Source: Paenibacillus thalictri (GTDB lineage Bacteria > Bacillota > Bacilli > Paenibacillales > NBRC-103111). Taken from it: a stretch of DNA of 64,000 bases. Positions 8,278-17,026 of the stretch are shown here, in pieces. The DNA lies in contig NZ_SIRE01000002.1 in NCBI RefSeq assembly GCF_004307995.1, positions 310,001 through 374,000 of the forward strand. The letters are read 5' to 3'. The notes below the pieces were generated by a model, which was not told the DNA's origin, made no database searches, and saw nothing but the letters and a program-made list of their open reading frames with translations. The position numbers and the translations under genes are program-made. The first letter of the stretch is position 1, and each line of letters starts with the position of its first letter.

Positions 8278-9993
8278 TTATATCAAGATCTGTTCCAACT
8301 TATTGGCAATGAGAACTTCTCTTTGTTTCATAAACTCTTCAAACTTACTAGCTGACAATTCAACAGATGGTATATAGTGCTTATGTCTAAAATCTGCCTG
8401 TTCTTGTGCCGTGGGATATGTTTGATCTAACCATTGCTGAGTAGGCATATCCGACTTTTCGATGTTTGGAACACCTTCGAGAAGTTGCAAGTTCCCAATG
8501 TAGTCAACATTCTCCAGACAGAAGTTAATCTGGTCATTGGTAAGACCTAATTTCCTCAGCTTCGTTTGGGATTTTAACAAACTTCGAGGGATGATGTGAT
8601 CCTGGTGAAAAATATTCCGATAGTCCAAGGTCGGATACAGTAGTGCAAGAAGCGAGAAAGCATAGTTGCTTCCGTATTTCGTATACAGCAACGCGTTAAT
8701 ATCCTCATCATCAATCCTTAACGATTTATTTGTAATCTTCAAGTTTGACTTAATAGCATCAAAACTGAACTTATCAGTCATTCCTTTAATGATTTCACGC
8801 ATAGGACGCAGCACATTGTCAGGTTGACCACCAAAAATTCTTTTCAGGAGCGACACTATGACAAACTTCTTAATCTGATTACGGTCATCTTGATGCTTGG
8901 AAGCGACATCAAAATTGATCGGATTTCCGATTCTATAAATGTAATAAGCAACAGGAATAATGACTGAATTGGCAGTTAAAGTTTTTGCATTATAACCGAA
9001 TGAAGCAAGCAACTTCACAGCAACTCGTATTGATTGGGAAATGGTATCCCATTCGTCTTCAATTTTCTTCATATTAGCAGCATTGAAGTTATCTACTTTA
9101 AACGAGATGTCAGTAAAATCGCATAAGACAAGGCATGATTTTAAAACAGTATCCTTGTCGAAGTTAAAACCATCTCCGTAATCGTTAATTTCGTCAACGA
9201 GTTCGGTGATCCTATCCCGAGCATCCTCATTCTCCCATTGGGCAGTTGCGATAGAAAGCAACAGATCGGAATACGTCAATTGTGTTCCGCCGCTGTTAAC
9301 CCGAATGAAGATATTCAACACTTTATCCAATTCATTTCCTTTTTCCATAAAGAAATGAATGACTGGGGACATGATAACTTGTTGGAACAACATCATTAAA
9401 CATTCCGACGCAAAATTTTCAGTGATGTTATTTACGGTGATGAACTTGAAAATATCTGGCATTCCATTGCAATTCAAGATATCTCCAACTCGATACCAGA
9501 AGTACTCTCCTTTAGGGTAGGAAACAACTTCTTTATCAGACAAAAATCTGAAATCGATTCGATCCGATGGCATTTTTAAATTCAAATAAAGCTTCTTCTT
9601 GTCGTAGGCATTAGGATCATTAACTCTCTTATAAGGGAGCTTCTCCGTATACGAGCCTTTGAGTCCAATATACAGAGAAGTCAGTCGCTGCTGGCCGTCC
9701 AGTATTGCAGTCAAGGAGTGCATTCCTGATGTAGTTGCTTTTGGATTCCGTTTGTTATCTTTTTCATGAAAATCTCTAATAAATTCGTAAAATTGATAGT
9801 TATGAACATTATCCCCTTGAACAGACCAGAAGAGAAAAGAACCAACGGGATATTCTTTCATTAACGAGTCAAATAACTTTTCCATTTGCTCTGGCTTCCA
9901 AACAAATTCCCTTTGAATAGAAGGAAGCAGGAATTGACGAGCCGCCATATTTTCAACGGCTTCCTTTATTGTTATCGGTTTCTCAAATGCCAT
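8278..9993 (-). CDS. DUF262/HNH (GmrSD-like) protein, candidate anti-phage nuclease
   Basis: 571 residues. The N-terminal DUF262 domain carries the ParB-like nucleotide-binding signature LDGQQRLTSL (98-107) after QREFVWKPEQ (27-36). The C-terminal part carries an HNH-type motif QDHIIPRSL (464-472) with conserved IGNLQLLE and N/K residues further on, the arrangement of GmrS/GmrD or DUF262-DUF1524 proteins. These are type IV-like restriction enzymes that cut modified phage DNA in a nucleotide-dependent way, and several single-protein relatives are counted among defence genes. GGAGG lies about 11 nt before ATG 9991-9993. It is markedly more AT-rich than its neighbours and sits alone in an islet flanked by 144-bp direct repeats, both signs of acquisition. 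Target and activity unknown. Confidence 0.82.
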   Translation of the reverse strand: MAFEKPITIKEAVENMAARQFLLPSIQREFVWKPEQMEKLFDSLMKEYPVGSFLFWSVQGDNVHNYQFYEFIRDFHEKDNKRNPKATTSGMHSLTAILDGQQRLTSLYIGLKGSYTEKLPYKRVNDPNAYDKKKLYLNLKMPSDRIDFRFLSDKEVVSYPKGEYFWYRVGDILNCNGMPDIFKFITVNNITENFASECLMMLFQQVIMSPVIHFFMEKGNELDKVLNIFIRVNSGGTQLTYSDLLLSIATAQWENEDARDRITELVDEINDYGDGFNFDKDTVLKSCLVLCDFTDISFKVDNFNAANMKKIEDEWDTISQSIRVAVKLLASFGYNAKTLTANSVIIPVAYYIYRIGNPINFDVASKHQDDRNQIKKFVIVSLLKRIFGGQPDNVLRPMREIIKGMTDKFSFDAIKSNLKITNKSLRIDDEDINALLYTKYGSNYAFSLLALLYPTLDYRNIFHQDHIIPRSLLKSQTKLRKLGLTNDQINFCLENVDYIGNLQLLEGVPNIEKSDMPTQQWLDQTYPTAQEQADFRHKHYIPSVELSASKFEEFMKQREVLIANKLEQILI

Positions 9994-10607
9994 CTTTCTA
10001 TGATTCCTCCGCTCTCAAAGAAATTACCATTACCCAAACAATTACATTGGTTTTCAATCCCATAAACTATAGTCCTAGGCCTCCAGTTGCACCAGAACAG
10101 TAAAATTTTCAACAGAGTAGTTCCAATATCCTTCTTCTCGATAAAAAATCTATGAGGGGGGAGGGTGCTGTACTGGAATTGTTTCAATTTCGATGCTTCA
10201 TCCGTACGATGTAGATCGGGTGAAGGGCTACAACGATGCGCTGCCGGAGGCAAGAATTATGCCCCTCCAAGCTCTGATGTACGAATGCCGCCAAAATGTG
10301 TGAATATATAGGCATACCTATTTTTCTGGCACCATGTTTTTTCTGAACACACTACGTTCAAGTACGGGTCGTTCATAGTTACGCTGCAAAAATCACTTTT
10401 CGAGAGGAACAGCTTGCTCAACACCCTCTCGAAGACACTGGGGTTATATAGTTTTAAACCCAATTATTAACTATAAACAAACTAACTTTAACCCGCCATT
10501 TTGAATAGTTTCCAACATGACAGAACAAGCTTAGTAGCTACTCATCTGCTGAGAATCCACCACTATGATCATGCGGAAAAACACCCAATTTGAGGAAGGG
10601 GAATTTT
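9994..10607. other. Intergenic right part of the DUF262 islet, no gene supported
   Basis: 614 bp, AT-rich. Two short minus-strand frames (9972-10253 and 10257-10463) exist, but neither has an RBS, a credible composition or a family likeness. They may be decayed remnants. A promoter for the DUF262 gene should lie just right of 9994; none was convincing. Confidence 0.4.
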
Positions 10608-10751
10608 TAGGCGGATTCCCCGGCTACTCCCGCAGCCAAGCTTTCATCGCCGCCTTGCTCATCGGCCCTTGAGTCCGGTCGCGAACCAGCCCGGAGGCAT
10701 CGATCCAATACGACGTCGGGTACGCCATCACTCGGTACGCGCCGCCGGCCG
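10608..10751. repeat. Native member of the 144-bp direct repeat (3' end of thioredoxin gene)
   Basis: Partner of 7826-7969 (two mismatches). It covers the last 42 codons of the thioredoxin gene and 18 bases after the stop. Confidence 0.88.
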
Positions 10752-11649
10752 TTCCGTCGGTGTCCAACAATATCGGAAAAGTAAGCCCTTGATTCGCAGC
10801 AAAAGCATCCACATCGCTCCGCCGCGCTTCCGTGTTTGTCATATTTACGGCCAGCACCACAACATCAAGACCGGCAGACTCGCGGTAAAACTGCTCCAGA
10901 TCCGGCATCTCGGCACGACAAGGGGGACACCAGCTGGCCCAAAAATTAAGCAGCACCTTCTTGCCCCTATAATCGGACAACTTAACGGTCTTCCCCTCCG
11001 TCGTCTGAAGTGAAATGTCAGGAGCAAGCTGACCCGGCTTCACTCCTTCCGTCATTGCCGCAAGCGGCTGCGCCTTATGCAGCAGTTGCTCCTCCCAGGT
11101 GAATGCGGCAAACAGCAAAATGACGCTGAGCAGTCCTTTTTGCGCGCGGGCCATGCCGGCCGTTCGATTTCTCGAAACCGCATAAAGCAGCAGCAGCCCC
11201 CATGACAGCAGCGCCGATAACAGGTGAAAGATTTCGCTGAACCGCTCCAGCAGGCACATGGCTGTGTAATAACCTGCCGCCCCGGCCAAACAAACCGCGC
11301 AGATGGCGTCCAGCCAGACTAGCCCGGCCACTTTGTGCTTTCTTGCAAAGCGCCATATAAGCCATGTTATCGCCGCTCCCGCAATCCAAATACCGGCCTC
11401 GCCGCCGTTAAAATAAAGCAACGCCATCGGATTGCGCACTGCCGCGGCCGGCTCCGTAACGATATAACTGAACTTCCAAGTAAAAAACGCAAGCAGAACC
11501 CCATTTACGAACAGCTCCGGTATGCGCTGCGCCGGCTCCGATTCCCGTCTCACCATATATTTTAAAGCAGCATAAGCGATGATTAGCGCCGCAATCCACG
11601 GCAGCAGCTCCGCTTTGATAAAAAAAGGTCCCAGCTGTATCGGATCCAT
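10624..11649 (-). CDS. Membrane-anchored thioredoxin-like protein (TlpA/ResA type)
   Basis: 341 residues from ATG 11647-11649 (GGGGG 7 nt upstream; an ATG one codon earlier is also possible). Residues 1-190 hold about six hydrophobic segments (for example LLPWIAALIIAYAAL and IWIAGAAITWLIWRF). Residues 205-341 are a thioredoxin fold facing outside, with the redox pair in FWASWCPPC (C241, C244) and the cis-Pro region MAYPTSYWID. Redoxins of this type reduce or isomerise extracytoplasmic disulfides, for example during cytochrome c or spore-coat maturation. The multi-span N-terminus is longer than the single anchor of ResA, so electron transfer across the membrane is possible but no extra Cys pair is evident there. 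Its 3' end is duplicated at 7826-7969. Confidence 0.85.
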   Translation of the reverse strand: MDPIQLGPFFIKAELLPWIAALIIAYAALKYMVRRESEPAQRIPELFVNGVLLAFFTWKFSYIVTEPAAAVRNPMALLYFNGGEAGIWIAGAAITWLIWRFARKHKVAGLVWLDAICAVCLAGAAGYYTAMCLLERFSEIFHLLSALLSWGLLLLYAVSRNRTAGMARAQKGLLSVILLFAAFTWEEQLLHKAQPLAAMTEGVKPGQLAPDISLQTTEGKTVKLSDYRGKKVLLNFWASWCPPCRAEMPDLEQFYRESAGLDVVVLAVNMTNTEARRSDVDAFAANQGLTFPILLDTDGTAGGAYRVMAYPTSYWIDASGLVRDRTQGPMSKAAMKAWLRE

Positions 11650-11745
11650 CATCCATCCCCCATTCCGACAACACCAAATTGTATCTCTTATCATTTTAGT
11701 ATGAATGAGATTCCACAAGTGTCAAGGCGATACGCTCAGATGAAA

Positions 11746-11808
11746 AATCCCCCCGGCCCCCAGCTTATCCTGCATCATGCAGAATAATGAGCTGGTTCCC
11801 GGGGGGAT
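11746..11808 (-). terminator. Terminator of the CAP-domain gene
   Basis: Leftward, ATCCCCCCGG at 11797-11807 pairs with CCGGGGGGAT at 11747-11757, with nested CAGC/GCTG and CTGCAT/ATGCAG pairs, and ends in ATTTTTC. A very stable hairpin 140 bp after the CAP-domain stop. The rest of 11650-11949 shows no gene. Confidence 0.7.
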
Positions 11809-11949
11809 CCGTTACAGTTGGCCGCTGCCGTTGTAATTTAAGTTTCGTTTGTCGGCGCCGCTGCATCGTTCATCGCGCCACGCGAAGAAGCCGGCATCGC
11901 GGTAAGACGGGGCCTATGCATCCGCAGCAGTCCGCCGCCGGCCTTAAAA

Positions 11950-12957
11950 TCACTTACCGATAAACTGCTGTGTGAACATTTTACCGCAGGAGCCGCCGTC
12001 CACGATGCCGATGCCGATATGGGTAAACTCGGCTTTCAAAATATAAGCCCGATGGTTTTCCGAACTCATCAGCGCCTGATGAGCCGCTGCCGCAGACTTA
12101 TTGCAGGCGATATTTTCGCCGACTGTCTGATTAGTTACGCCGAATTGCTTCATCATGTCGGATGGCGAGCCGTACGTCGGCGACTGATGATCGAAGTAGC
12201 TGTTATCGATCATATCTTTGCTTTTCAGCCTGGCAGTGTTCACCAGCCCCGGATCGACCGTTAGCGGCGCCAAACCGGCTTTCTGACGCGCCTGATTGAT
12301 CAAATCGACCATTTGCCGTTCCTCTGCGCTGATCGTCACAGAAGGTGTCGGGGCCGGGTTTGGAGCCGGCTGTGGTGTCGGTGTCGGTTCTGGCGTTGTC
12401 TCCGGTGTTGGGACCGGTGTCGGTGTCGGTTCCGGCGTCGTCTCCGGTGTTGGGACCGGTGCAGGTTCCGGTTCTGGCGTCGTTTCCGGCTTTGGTGCCG
12501 GTGTCGGTTCCGGCGCCGTCTCCGGTTCCGGTGTTGGTGTCGCCTCCGGCATCGTACCCGGCCCTGGTACCGGTGTCGGTGTTGGTGTCGGTGTTGGTGT
12601 TGGTGTCGGTTCTGGCGTCGTCTCCGGCTTTGGTGCCGGTTCCGGGGCAGACTCCTTCGGAATTTTCAATTTGCCGTATGCCCACAAAATCGATTCCAGC
12701 GTCTTATTGTCTACAGCCCCGGTAACGGGAAGTCCATACGCTTTCTGAAATAATTTGACGCCTGTTTGTGTTCCGGTTCCGTAATAGCCGGTAATATTGC
12801 CCGAGAAGTAACCCAGCGATTTCAGCATGCCTTGTACAACGAACACGTCGGGACCGCTAGCGCCCGGACCAAATGCTTGCGCTGCCGGAATATTCGTAAA
12901 AAGCAGCGTCAAGCAGACGAAAATAACAAGAAACCAGCGTTTTTGCGCATGAATCAT
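11950..12957 (-). CDS. Secreted peptidoglycan-binding and CAP-domain protein (YkwD-like)
   Basis: 335 residues. Start at ATG 12955-12957, with GAAGGATG upstream, gives a clean signal peptide (residues 1-28, ending AAQA). Residues 30-90 are a PG_binding_1 domain ([32 protein letters not shown]). Residues 100-205 are a Pro/Thr/Glu linker of repeated [11 protein letters not shown] units. Residues 210-335 are a SCP/CAP domain ([37 protein letters not shown]). Such proteins are exported, bind cell wall or spore cortex and are common around sporulation and germination; their biochemical role is poorly known. The linker DNA is a 6-30 bp tandem repeat that may vary in length. Confidence 0.88.
   Translation of the reverse strand: MIHAQKRWFLVIFVCLTLLFTNIPAAQAFGPGASGPDVFVVQGMLKSLGYFSGNITGYYGTGTQTGVKLFQKAYGLPVTGAVDNKTLESILWAYGKLKIPKESAPEPAPKPETTPEPTPTPTPTPTPTPVPGPGTMPEATPTPEPETAPEPTPAPKPETTPEPEPAPVPTPETTPEPTPTPVPTPETTPEPTPTPQPAPNPAPTPSVTISAEERQMVDLINQARQKAGLAPLTVDPGLVNTARLKSKDMIDNSYFDHQSPTYGSPSDMMKQFGVTNQTVGENIACNKSAAAAHQALMSSENHRAYILKAEFTHIGIGIVDGGSCGKMFTQQFIGK
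12350..12645. repeat. Tandem repeats encoding the Pro/Thr/Glu linker of the CAP protein
   Basis: Degenerate units based on GGTGTCGGTTCCGG and GTCGTCTCCGG repeat across about 300 bp. Likely slippage-prone; long frames in other registers here are artefacts of the repeat. Confidence 0.75.
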
Positions 12958-13077
12958 ATGTTGCTCATCCTTCTTCCGTCTTAAGTAGACTATCATTCGG
13001 ATATAGCTTCGGCAGAGCCGCCGCATATCATCAGCCATTATTTACTTTCCCCCACCTGCCTGGAAAAAAATACAAAG

Positions 13078-13104
13078 CCCGCTGAAAATATTCAGCGAGC
13101 TTGT
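13078..13104 (-). terminator. Terminator of the YcnI-like gene
   Basis: Leftward, GCTCGCTGAA pairs with TTCAGCGGGC around a 3-4 nt loop, then TTTGTATTTTTTT. 87 bp after the stop at 13191. Confidence 0.75.
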
Positions 13105-13190
13105 GTTAGCCGCAGTACTCCCTGCGGGCTGTCTCATTTGTTTGATCCGGAGTGAAAATCGTCCGGATTTACAGCAGCGATTGAGAGCCT

Positions 13191-13844
13191 TTAGCGGCTC
13201 GGCTTTCTGCGCAGCAGCGCGGCGATCAGTGCAAGCACCGCTACGACAAGCGCGGCGGCAGACAGATACAGCGGCGCTTGAGAGCCTCCGGCTGTTGAGC
13301 CTTGCGACGAAGCAGCAGCATTGCCGCTATGGCCTGCGGCTGCCGTGTTGCCGTGGCTGTCCGCAGCGGCTCCGGCCGGTTTCGGCGCCACCGCCGTTAC
13401 GGAAGCCGGCTTATCCGAGCCTTCGGCGCCAACCCACTCGACCACGCTGCCGTCCTTGTACGTTTGATATGCTTTCCAAACCAGCTTGGTCGCTTTATCC
13501 CCAACCTTGCCTTGCATATAAAACTCGCCAAACTCCGTGGCCGAAAGCCCGTCACCGGTAGCCGTCCAGGTTACGCCGGTAATTTTGCCTGCGGCATCTT
13601 TGGCAATGTCGTATTTCCAGCCCGGCTTCGGCTCAAAACGGGAGATGGAAACATCATCAACGGGAAACTTGATTTCCACCTTCACGGTAGGGATATCTTT
13701 CTCCGTCGGTACCCGCACCGCGAATTTCTCATAAGTACCTTGCACCGATTGATTCGGCAGAACCGTTACGTGCGCACTGGCGATGCCGCTTGCAAGCAAT
13801 ACTAAAGTAAAACATAAAGAAAGCATGATGGCGGTTTTTTTCAT
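13191..13844 (-). CDS. YcnI-like copper-binding membrane-anchored protein (DUF1775)
   Basis: 217 residues from ATG 13842-13844. Signal peptide 1-24 ends in ASA, so mature protein would begin with His25 (HVTVLP). The N-terminal His of YcnI proteins takes part in copper binding. DUF1775 spans about 25-150 (KFAVRVPTEKDIPTVKVEI; SRFEPKPGW; GEFYMQGKV). A Ser/Ala/Gly linker follows, then a C-terminal membrane helix (190-210) ending RRKPSR. YcnI is usually encoded with CopC/CopD-like YcnJ; no partner is present here, so the setting is unusual. Expected location: outer face of the membrane. Confidence 0.85.
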   Translation of the reverse strand: MKKTAIMLSLCFTLVLLASGIASAHVTVLPNQSVQGTYEKFAVRVPTEKDIPTVKVEIKFPVDDVSISRFEPKPGWKYDIAKDAAGKITGVTWTATGDGLSATEFGEFYMQGKVGDKATKLVWKAYQTYKDGSVVEWVGAEGSDKPASVTAVAPKPAGAAADSHGNTAAAGHSGNAAASSQGSTAGGSQAPLYLSAAALVVAVLALIAALLRRKPSR

Positions 13845-13926
13845 ATCTACATCCAACCCCTCGGCGATTTATTGTTCTTTAAACAATGTAACCGACGGGT
13901 TCCGATTTAAACATGGCCCGAGCGGG

Positions 13927-14592
13927 CTATTTCCGCTTCTCATTGTGACTGTACTGTGTCAGTCCGTGCCGGATCGCATACGCCGTCAGCTGCACGCGGT
14001 TGTCGAGCTCCAGTTTGGCTAAAATATTTTTTATATGGTTTTTGACCGTATTTTCGGTAATAAACAGCTGTTCGGCGATCTGCCGGTTGCTGTCTCCGGA
14101 AGCGATGCGCGCGGCGATTTCCTGCTCCCGGGCGGAGAGCGCCGACGGTTGGGGTTCCTCCGCGCGCGGACCCGAACGGAAACGCTGAAACAGCTTGTCC
14201 GCCATCTGCCGCGACAGATCCGCGTTATCGTCAATCAGCGCATGGAGATAAAGCGTCCAGTCCGCGGGATTCATATTTTTCAGCAAATAACCTTGCGCCC
14301 CGTATTGAATCGCCGCGAATAAATCCGCCACATCGTCGGAGACCGTCAACATGACAACCCGAATATGCGGATATTTGATTTTGATTTTCCTTGTCGCTTC
14401 AAGTCCGCCTAGAACAGGCATGTTGATGTCCATCAGCACGACATCGGGCAAAAGCGCTTCGCACAATTGAACCGCTTCCTCGCCGTTAGCCGCCTCTCCT
14501 ACGATTTGGAAGGCCGCATCTCCCTCCACCAGGCTTCGTACCGCACTTCTGGCCATCGGGTGATCGTCCGCGATAAGCAGTCTATATTTCAT
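13927..14592 (-). CDS. NarL/LuxR-family response regulator
   Basis: 221 residues. Receiver domain 1-120 with acidic pair D9-D10, phospho-acceptor D55 (VVLMDINMP) and Lys near 107. LuxR-type HTH at 150-210 (LSAREQEIAARIASGDSNRQIAEQLFITENTVKNHI). It overlaps the kinase gene upstream by 11 bp, so they are co-translated partners. Targets unknown. Confidence 0.92.
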   Translation of the reverse strand: MKYRLLIADDHPMARSAVRSLVEGDAAFQIVGEAANGEEAVQLCEALLPDVVLMDINMPVLGGLEATRKIKIKYPHIRVVMLTVSDDVADLFAAIQYGAQGYLLKNMNPADWTLYLHALIDDNADLSRQMADKLFQRFRSGPRAEEPQPSALSAREQEIAARIASGDSNRQIAEQLFITENTVKNHIKNILAKLELDNRVQLTAYAIRHGLTQYSHNEKRK

Positions 14593-15436
14593 GAGAAGCC
14601 CCTCCTCCGATAATATCGATTTCCGTACCTTGCCCCGGAGCGGAACTTACCTTAAATGCCGCTCCAAGCTCCTTGGCCCGCTTCTCCAACAGCGTCAGTC
14701 CGTAGCCGGTAGAATGCGGCGAGCGTTCCGCCATGCCGATACCGTCATCTTTTACCGACAAGCGCCAGCCGGAGCCATTATTAACGTTGTGGGAAGCTCC
14801 GGTGACGGGACGGGAAGAAACCTCCTTGAGCCGAAGCGTTATCTCTGCACGTTCCGCCTGCGAATGCTTGCGTATATTCGTGCATGCTTCCTGCACGATG
14901 CCAAACAACTGCACTTCCTGCGAAACGGTAAAATAACCGTCCGGCACGTCCATGATCAAATCCGCTTCGATCCCGGTCATGGCGCTCCAGCCTTGAACCC
15001 AAGCGCTGAGCCGGGAGGCGAAGGCGCTGCCGTCCCCGGGAGGCGTGCGCAAATTAAAAATCGCCTGGCGCAGATGACTGTCGATTTCACTGGCCGCCGA
15101 GCGGGCTTCGTTAATTTTCCCCTGCTGCAGCTGCACATTCAGGAAAAACAGCATTTGCGCGATATGATCGTGAAGCTCTTGCGCGAGCCGCTCCCTTTCT
15201 TCATAAACGGCGCGCTGCGATTGTTCCTCCGCAAGCCGCACATTGATGCGCTCGATTTTGCGGAACATCCATGTAGCAAACAACAGGGAGAGCACCAAGG
15301 TCAGCGCCGTGATATAGAAATTGCCTGCTTCCATCGACAGCATGTCCAGCAAGAAATCATGACGAATATATTCAAATCCTCCGATCATCAGCACAGGCAC
15401 AAAAATCGTAAGCAGCTTCAGTGTGCGCAGCGACAT
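14582..15436 (-). CDS. Sensor histidine kinase (HisKA_3, NarL-system type)
   Basis: 284 residues. Start ATG 15434-15436 with GGGGG upstream. Two membrane helices (about 8-22 and 40-57) with a very short outer loop, so it may sense membrane state rather than a large external ligand. Dimerisation/phospho-acceptor motif AQELHDHIAQM with H89. HATPase domain to the C-terminus with DDGIGM and GYGLTLLEKRAKELG. It phosphorylates the response regulator with which it overlaps. Architecture resembles LiaS/DesK-type kinases. Signal unknown; the divergent neighbour is a FapR-box fabH, which makes a lipid or envelope cue conceivable. Confidence 0.9.
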   Translation of the reverse strand: MSLRTLKLLTIFVPVLMIGGFEYIRHDFLLDMLSMEAGNFYITALTLVLSLLFATWMFRKIERINVRLAEEQSQRAVYEERERLAQELHDHIAQMLFFLNVQLQQGKINEARSAASEIDSHLRQAIFNLRTPPGDGSAFASRLSAWVQGWSAMTGIEADLIMDVPDGYFTVSQEVQLFGIVQEACTNIRKHSQAERAEITLRLKEVSSRPVTGASHNVNNGSGWRLSVKDDGIGMAERSPHSTGYGLTLLEKRAKELGAAFKVSSAPGQGTEIDIIGGGASHEI

Positions 15437-15518
15437 AACGGTCCCCCACTTTTTTTCTATTGTTCGATCGTCCGCAGCAGTACGGTCTTTGATCCCATTA
15501 TACACGGAGGTTTGGATA

Positions 15519-15547
15519 TTGACAGCTTTCGCCCTATTCGGTAAACT
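15519..15547 (+). promoter_or_regulatory. Predicted sigma-A promoter of fabH
   Basis: TTGACA (15519-15524), 17-nt spacer, TAAACT (15542-15547). The FapR-type operator starts 5 bp after the -10, overlapping the likely start of transcription. Confidence 0.65.
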
Positions 15548-15551
15548 ATAT

Positions 15552-15568
15552 TTAGTATCTGGTACTAA
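15552..15568 (+). promoter_or_regulatory. Predicted FapR operator
   Basis: TTAGTATCTGGTACTAA is a 17-bp inverted repeat with perfect TTAGTA/TACTAA arms, the form of FapR boxes in Bacillales fatty-acid genes. It sits just after the -10 of the fabH promoter, where binding blocks transcription and malonyl-CoA would relieve it. A further half-site (TACTTGATACTA) follows. Confidence 0.72.
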
Positions 15569-15609
15569 TACTTGATACTACATTTTAAAATGACTGGGTG
15601 GTGCTGTTT

Positions 15610-16650
15610 ATGGGAAGTTTGAACGCCCGCAACCAAGACGCCGTTTCGCCCGGCCCTGCCGGAGCGCGTATTACCGCAACGGGAAGTTACGTGCCGGAGC
15701 AAGTGCTGACCAATGCCGATCTGGAAAAAATGGTCGACACCAGCGATGACTGGATTGTGCAGCGGACCGGCATCCGGGAACGGCGCATATGCGCGCCCGA
15801 TCAATTTACAAGCGATCTGTGCATCGCCGCGGTGCGCAATTTGCTGGATACATGCCCCCAAGCGGAACTTGAGGACACCGATTTGATCATCGTTGCCACA
15901 CATACGCCCGAGCTGGCTTTTCCCAGCGCCGCTTGCCTGGTGCAGGGACATTTTGGCCTGAAGCAAGCCGGCGCCATGGATCTGAACGCGACCTGCGCCG
16001 GGTTCGCGTATGCTTTGCATGTAGCAAACGGCCTGATCTGCGCCGGGCTGCACAACAAGGTACTGGTCATCGGCGCCGACGCGCTGTCGAAAACGACGGA
16101 TTATACCGACCGCACCACCTGCATCCTGTTCGGCGACGGCGCGGGAGCCGCACTGCTTGAGCGAAGCGCTGACCGGCCCGGCTTTATCGCTTACCATGGC
16201 GGAGCTGACGGTTCGGGAGCGGAACATCTGTACCGCACCATCCTTACCGATAAGCTGAAAGACAAAAACGGCGACAGCCAACCTCTGAAAGCAGATGGCC
16301 GCATCGTTCAAAACGGCCGGGAAGTGTACCGATTCGCCGTTACGACCGTGCCGGTTGGCGTATCGGCTTTGCTGAACAAGGCGGGCATGACAGCCGGGCA
16401 GGTGGATTGGTTCATTCCGCACAGCGCGAATTTACGCATTATCGACTCGGTTTGCGAGAAAACCGGCTTGTCCCTTGATAAAACGCTGCATACTATCGAG
16501 CGATTTGGCAACACTTCCGCCGCCACCATCCCGCTGGCATTGGATGCCGCGGCCAAAGCCGGTAAACTGCAAGACGGGGATAACCTGCTAATGTACGGAT
16601 TCGGCGGCGGGCTTGTCCATGCCGGATTGCTGTGGCGCTGGAGCTGCTGA
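15610..16650 (+). CDS. fabH: 3-oxoacyl-ACP synthase III
   Basis: 346 residues. ATG at 15610-15612 with GGTGG upstream. Catalytic triad visible: C129 (DLNATCAGF), H271 (WFIPHSANLR), N301 (ERFGNTSAATIP). DDWIVQRTGIRERR near the N-terminus is the CoA/ACP entry segment typical of FabH. It condenses acyl-CoA (branched-chain primers in Bacillales) with malonyl-ACP to start fatty-acid synthesis. It stands alone rather than with fabF or plsX, so it may be a second FabH paralogue. The FapR box at 15552 indicates control with the rest of lipid synthesis. Confidence 0.9.
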   Translation: MGSLNARNQDAVSPGPAGARITATGSYVPEQVLTNADLEKMVDTSDDWIVQRTGIRERRICAPDQFTSDLCIAAVRNLLDTCPQAELEDTDLIIVATHTPELAFPSAACLVQGHFGLKQAGAMDLNATCAGFAYALHVANGLICAGLHNKVLVIGADALSKTTDYTDRTTCILFGDGAGAALLERSADRPGFIAYHGGADGSGAEHLYRTILTDKLKDKNGDSQPLKADGRIVQNGREVYRFAVTTVPVGVSALLNKAGMTAGQVDWFIPHSANLRIIDSVCEKTGLSLDKTLHTIERFGNTSAATIPLALDAAAKAGKLQDGDNLLMYGFGGGLVHAGLLWRWSC

Positions 16651-17026
16651 GCTTAGCAGCGGACATAACCCAACCCGGAAGCTTGCGTTGCCCAGTCGCC
16701 GCCACTCAGGGTTTGCGACAATGCTCCGCTCCGGCGCATGGTGCGCTTGCTTTCTCGTGTTCGGCAGAACTCGAGACCGGCAAGCCTCCGAAGCATGATG
16801 CGCTTGGCTTGCCCGTGTTCGGCATAACTCGAGAGCGGCGGCAAGCCTCAGGCGCATGATTCGCTTGCTTCCAAATGTTCAGCTGTATAACAGCGCAGCG
16901 ATCCACTTTTCCTGCGACACAATCGTGTGTATGGATATGTGCCGGAGAGGTAATCTGCTTACCCTGATCCATCTTTAACTACCCTCCGGCTGAACCCTGC
17001 AAGCACACTCATCCATTGTACCGGTG
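16651..17026. other. Intergenic region with degenerate 57-bp tandem repeats
   Basis: 376 bp without a supported gene. From about 16730 to 16885 there are nearly three copies of a unit of about 57-60 bp sharing GCGCATGnTnCGCTTGCTT, GTGTTCGGCA, AACTCGAGA and GGCAAGCCTC. The units are diverged and give short open frames on both strands that lack RBSs. Confidence 0.6.

Noticed and set aside
9972..10463. Two short minus-strand frames right of the DUF262 gene
   Set aside because: No RBS, no family likeness; possibly decayed DNA but not supported as genes or as a transposase remnant.
12203..12753. Alternative frames of 125-160 codons on both strands over the CAP-protein linker
   Set aside because: Simple-sequence artefacts of the Pro/Thr/Glu linker repeat.
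16588..16972. Small overlapping open frames on both strands after fabH
   Set aside because: They come from the degenerate tandem repeat and have no translation signals.
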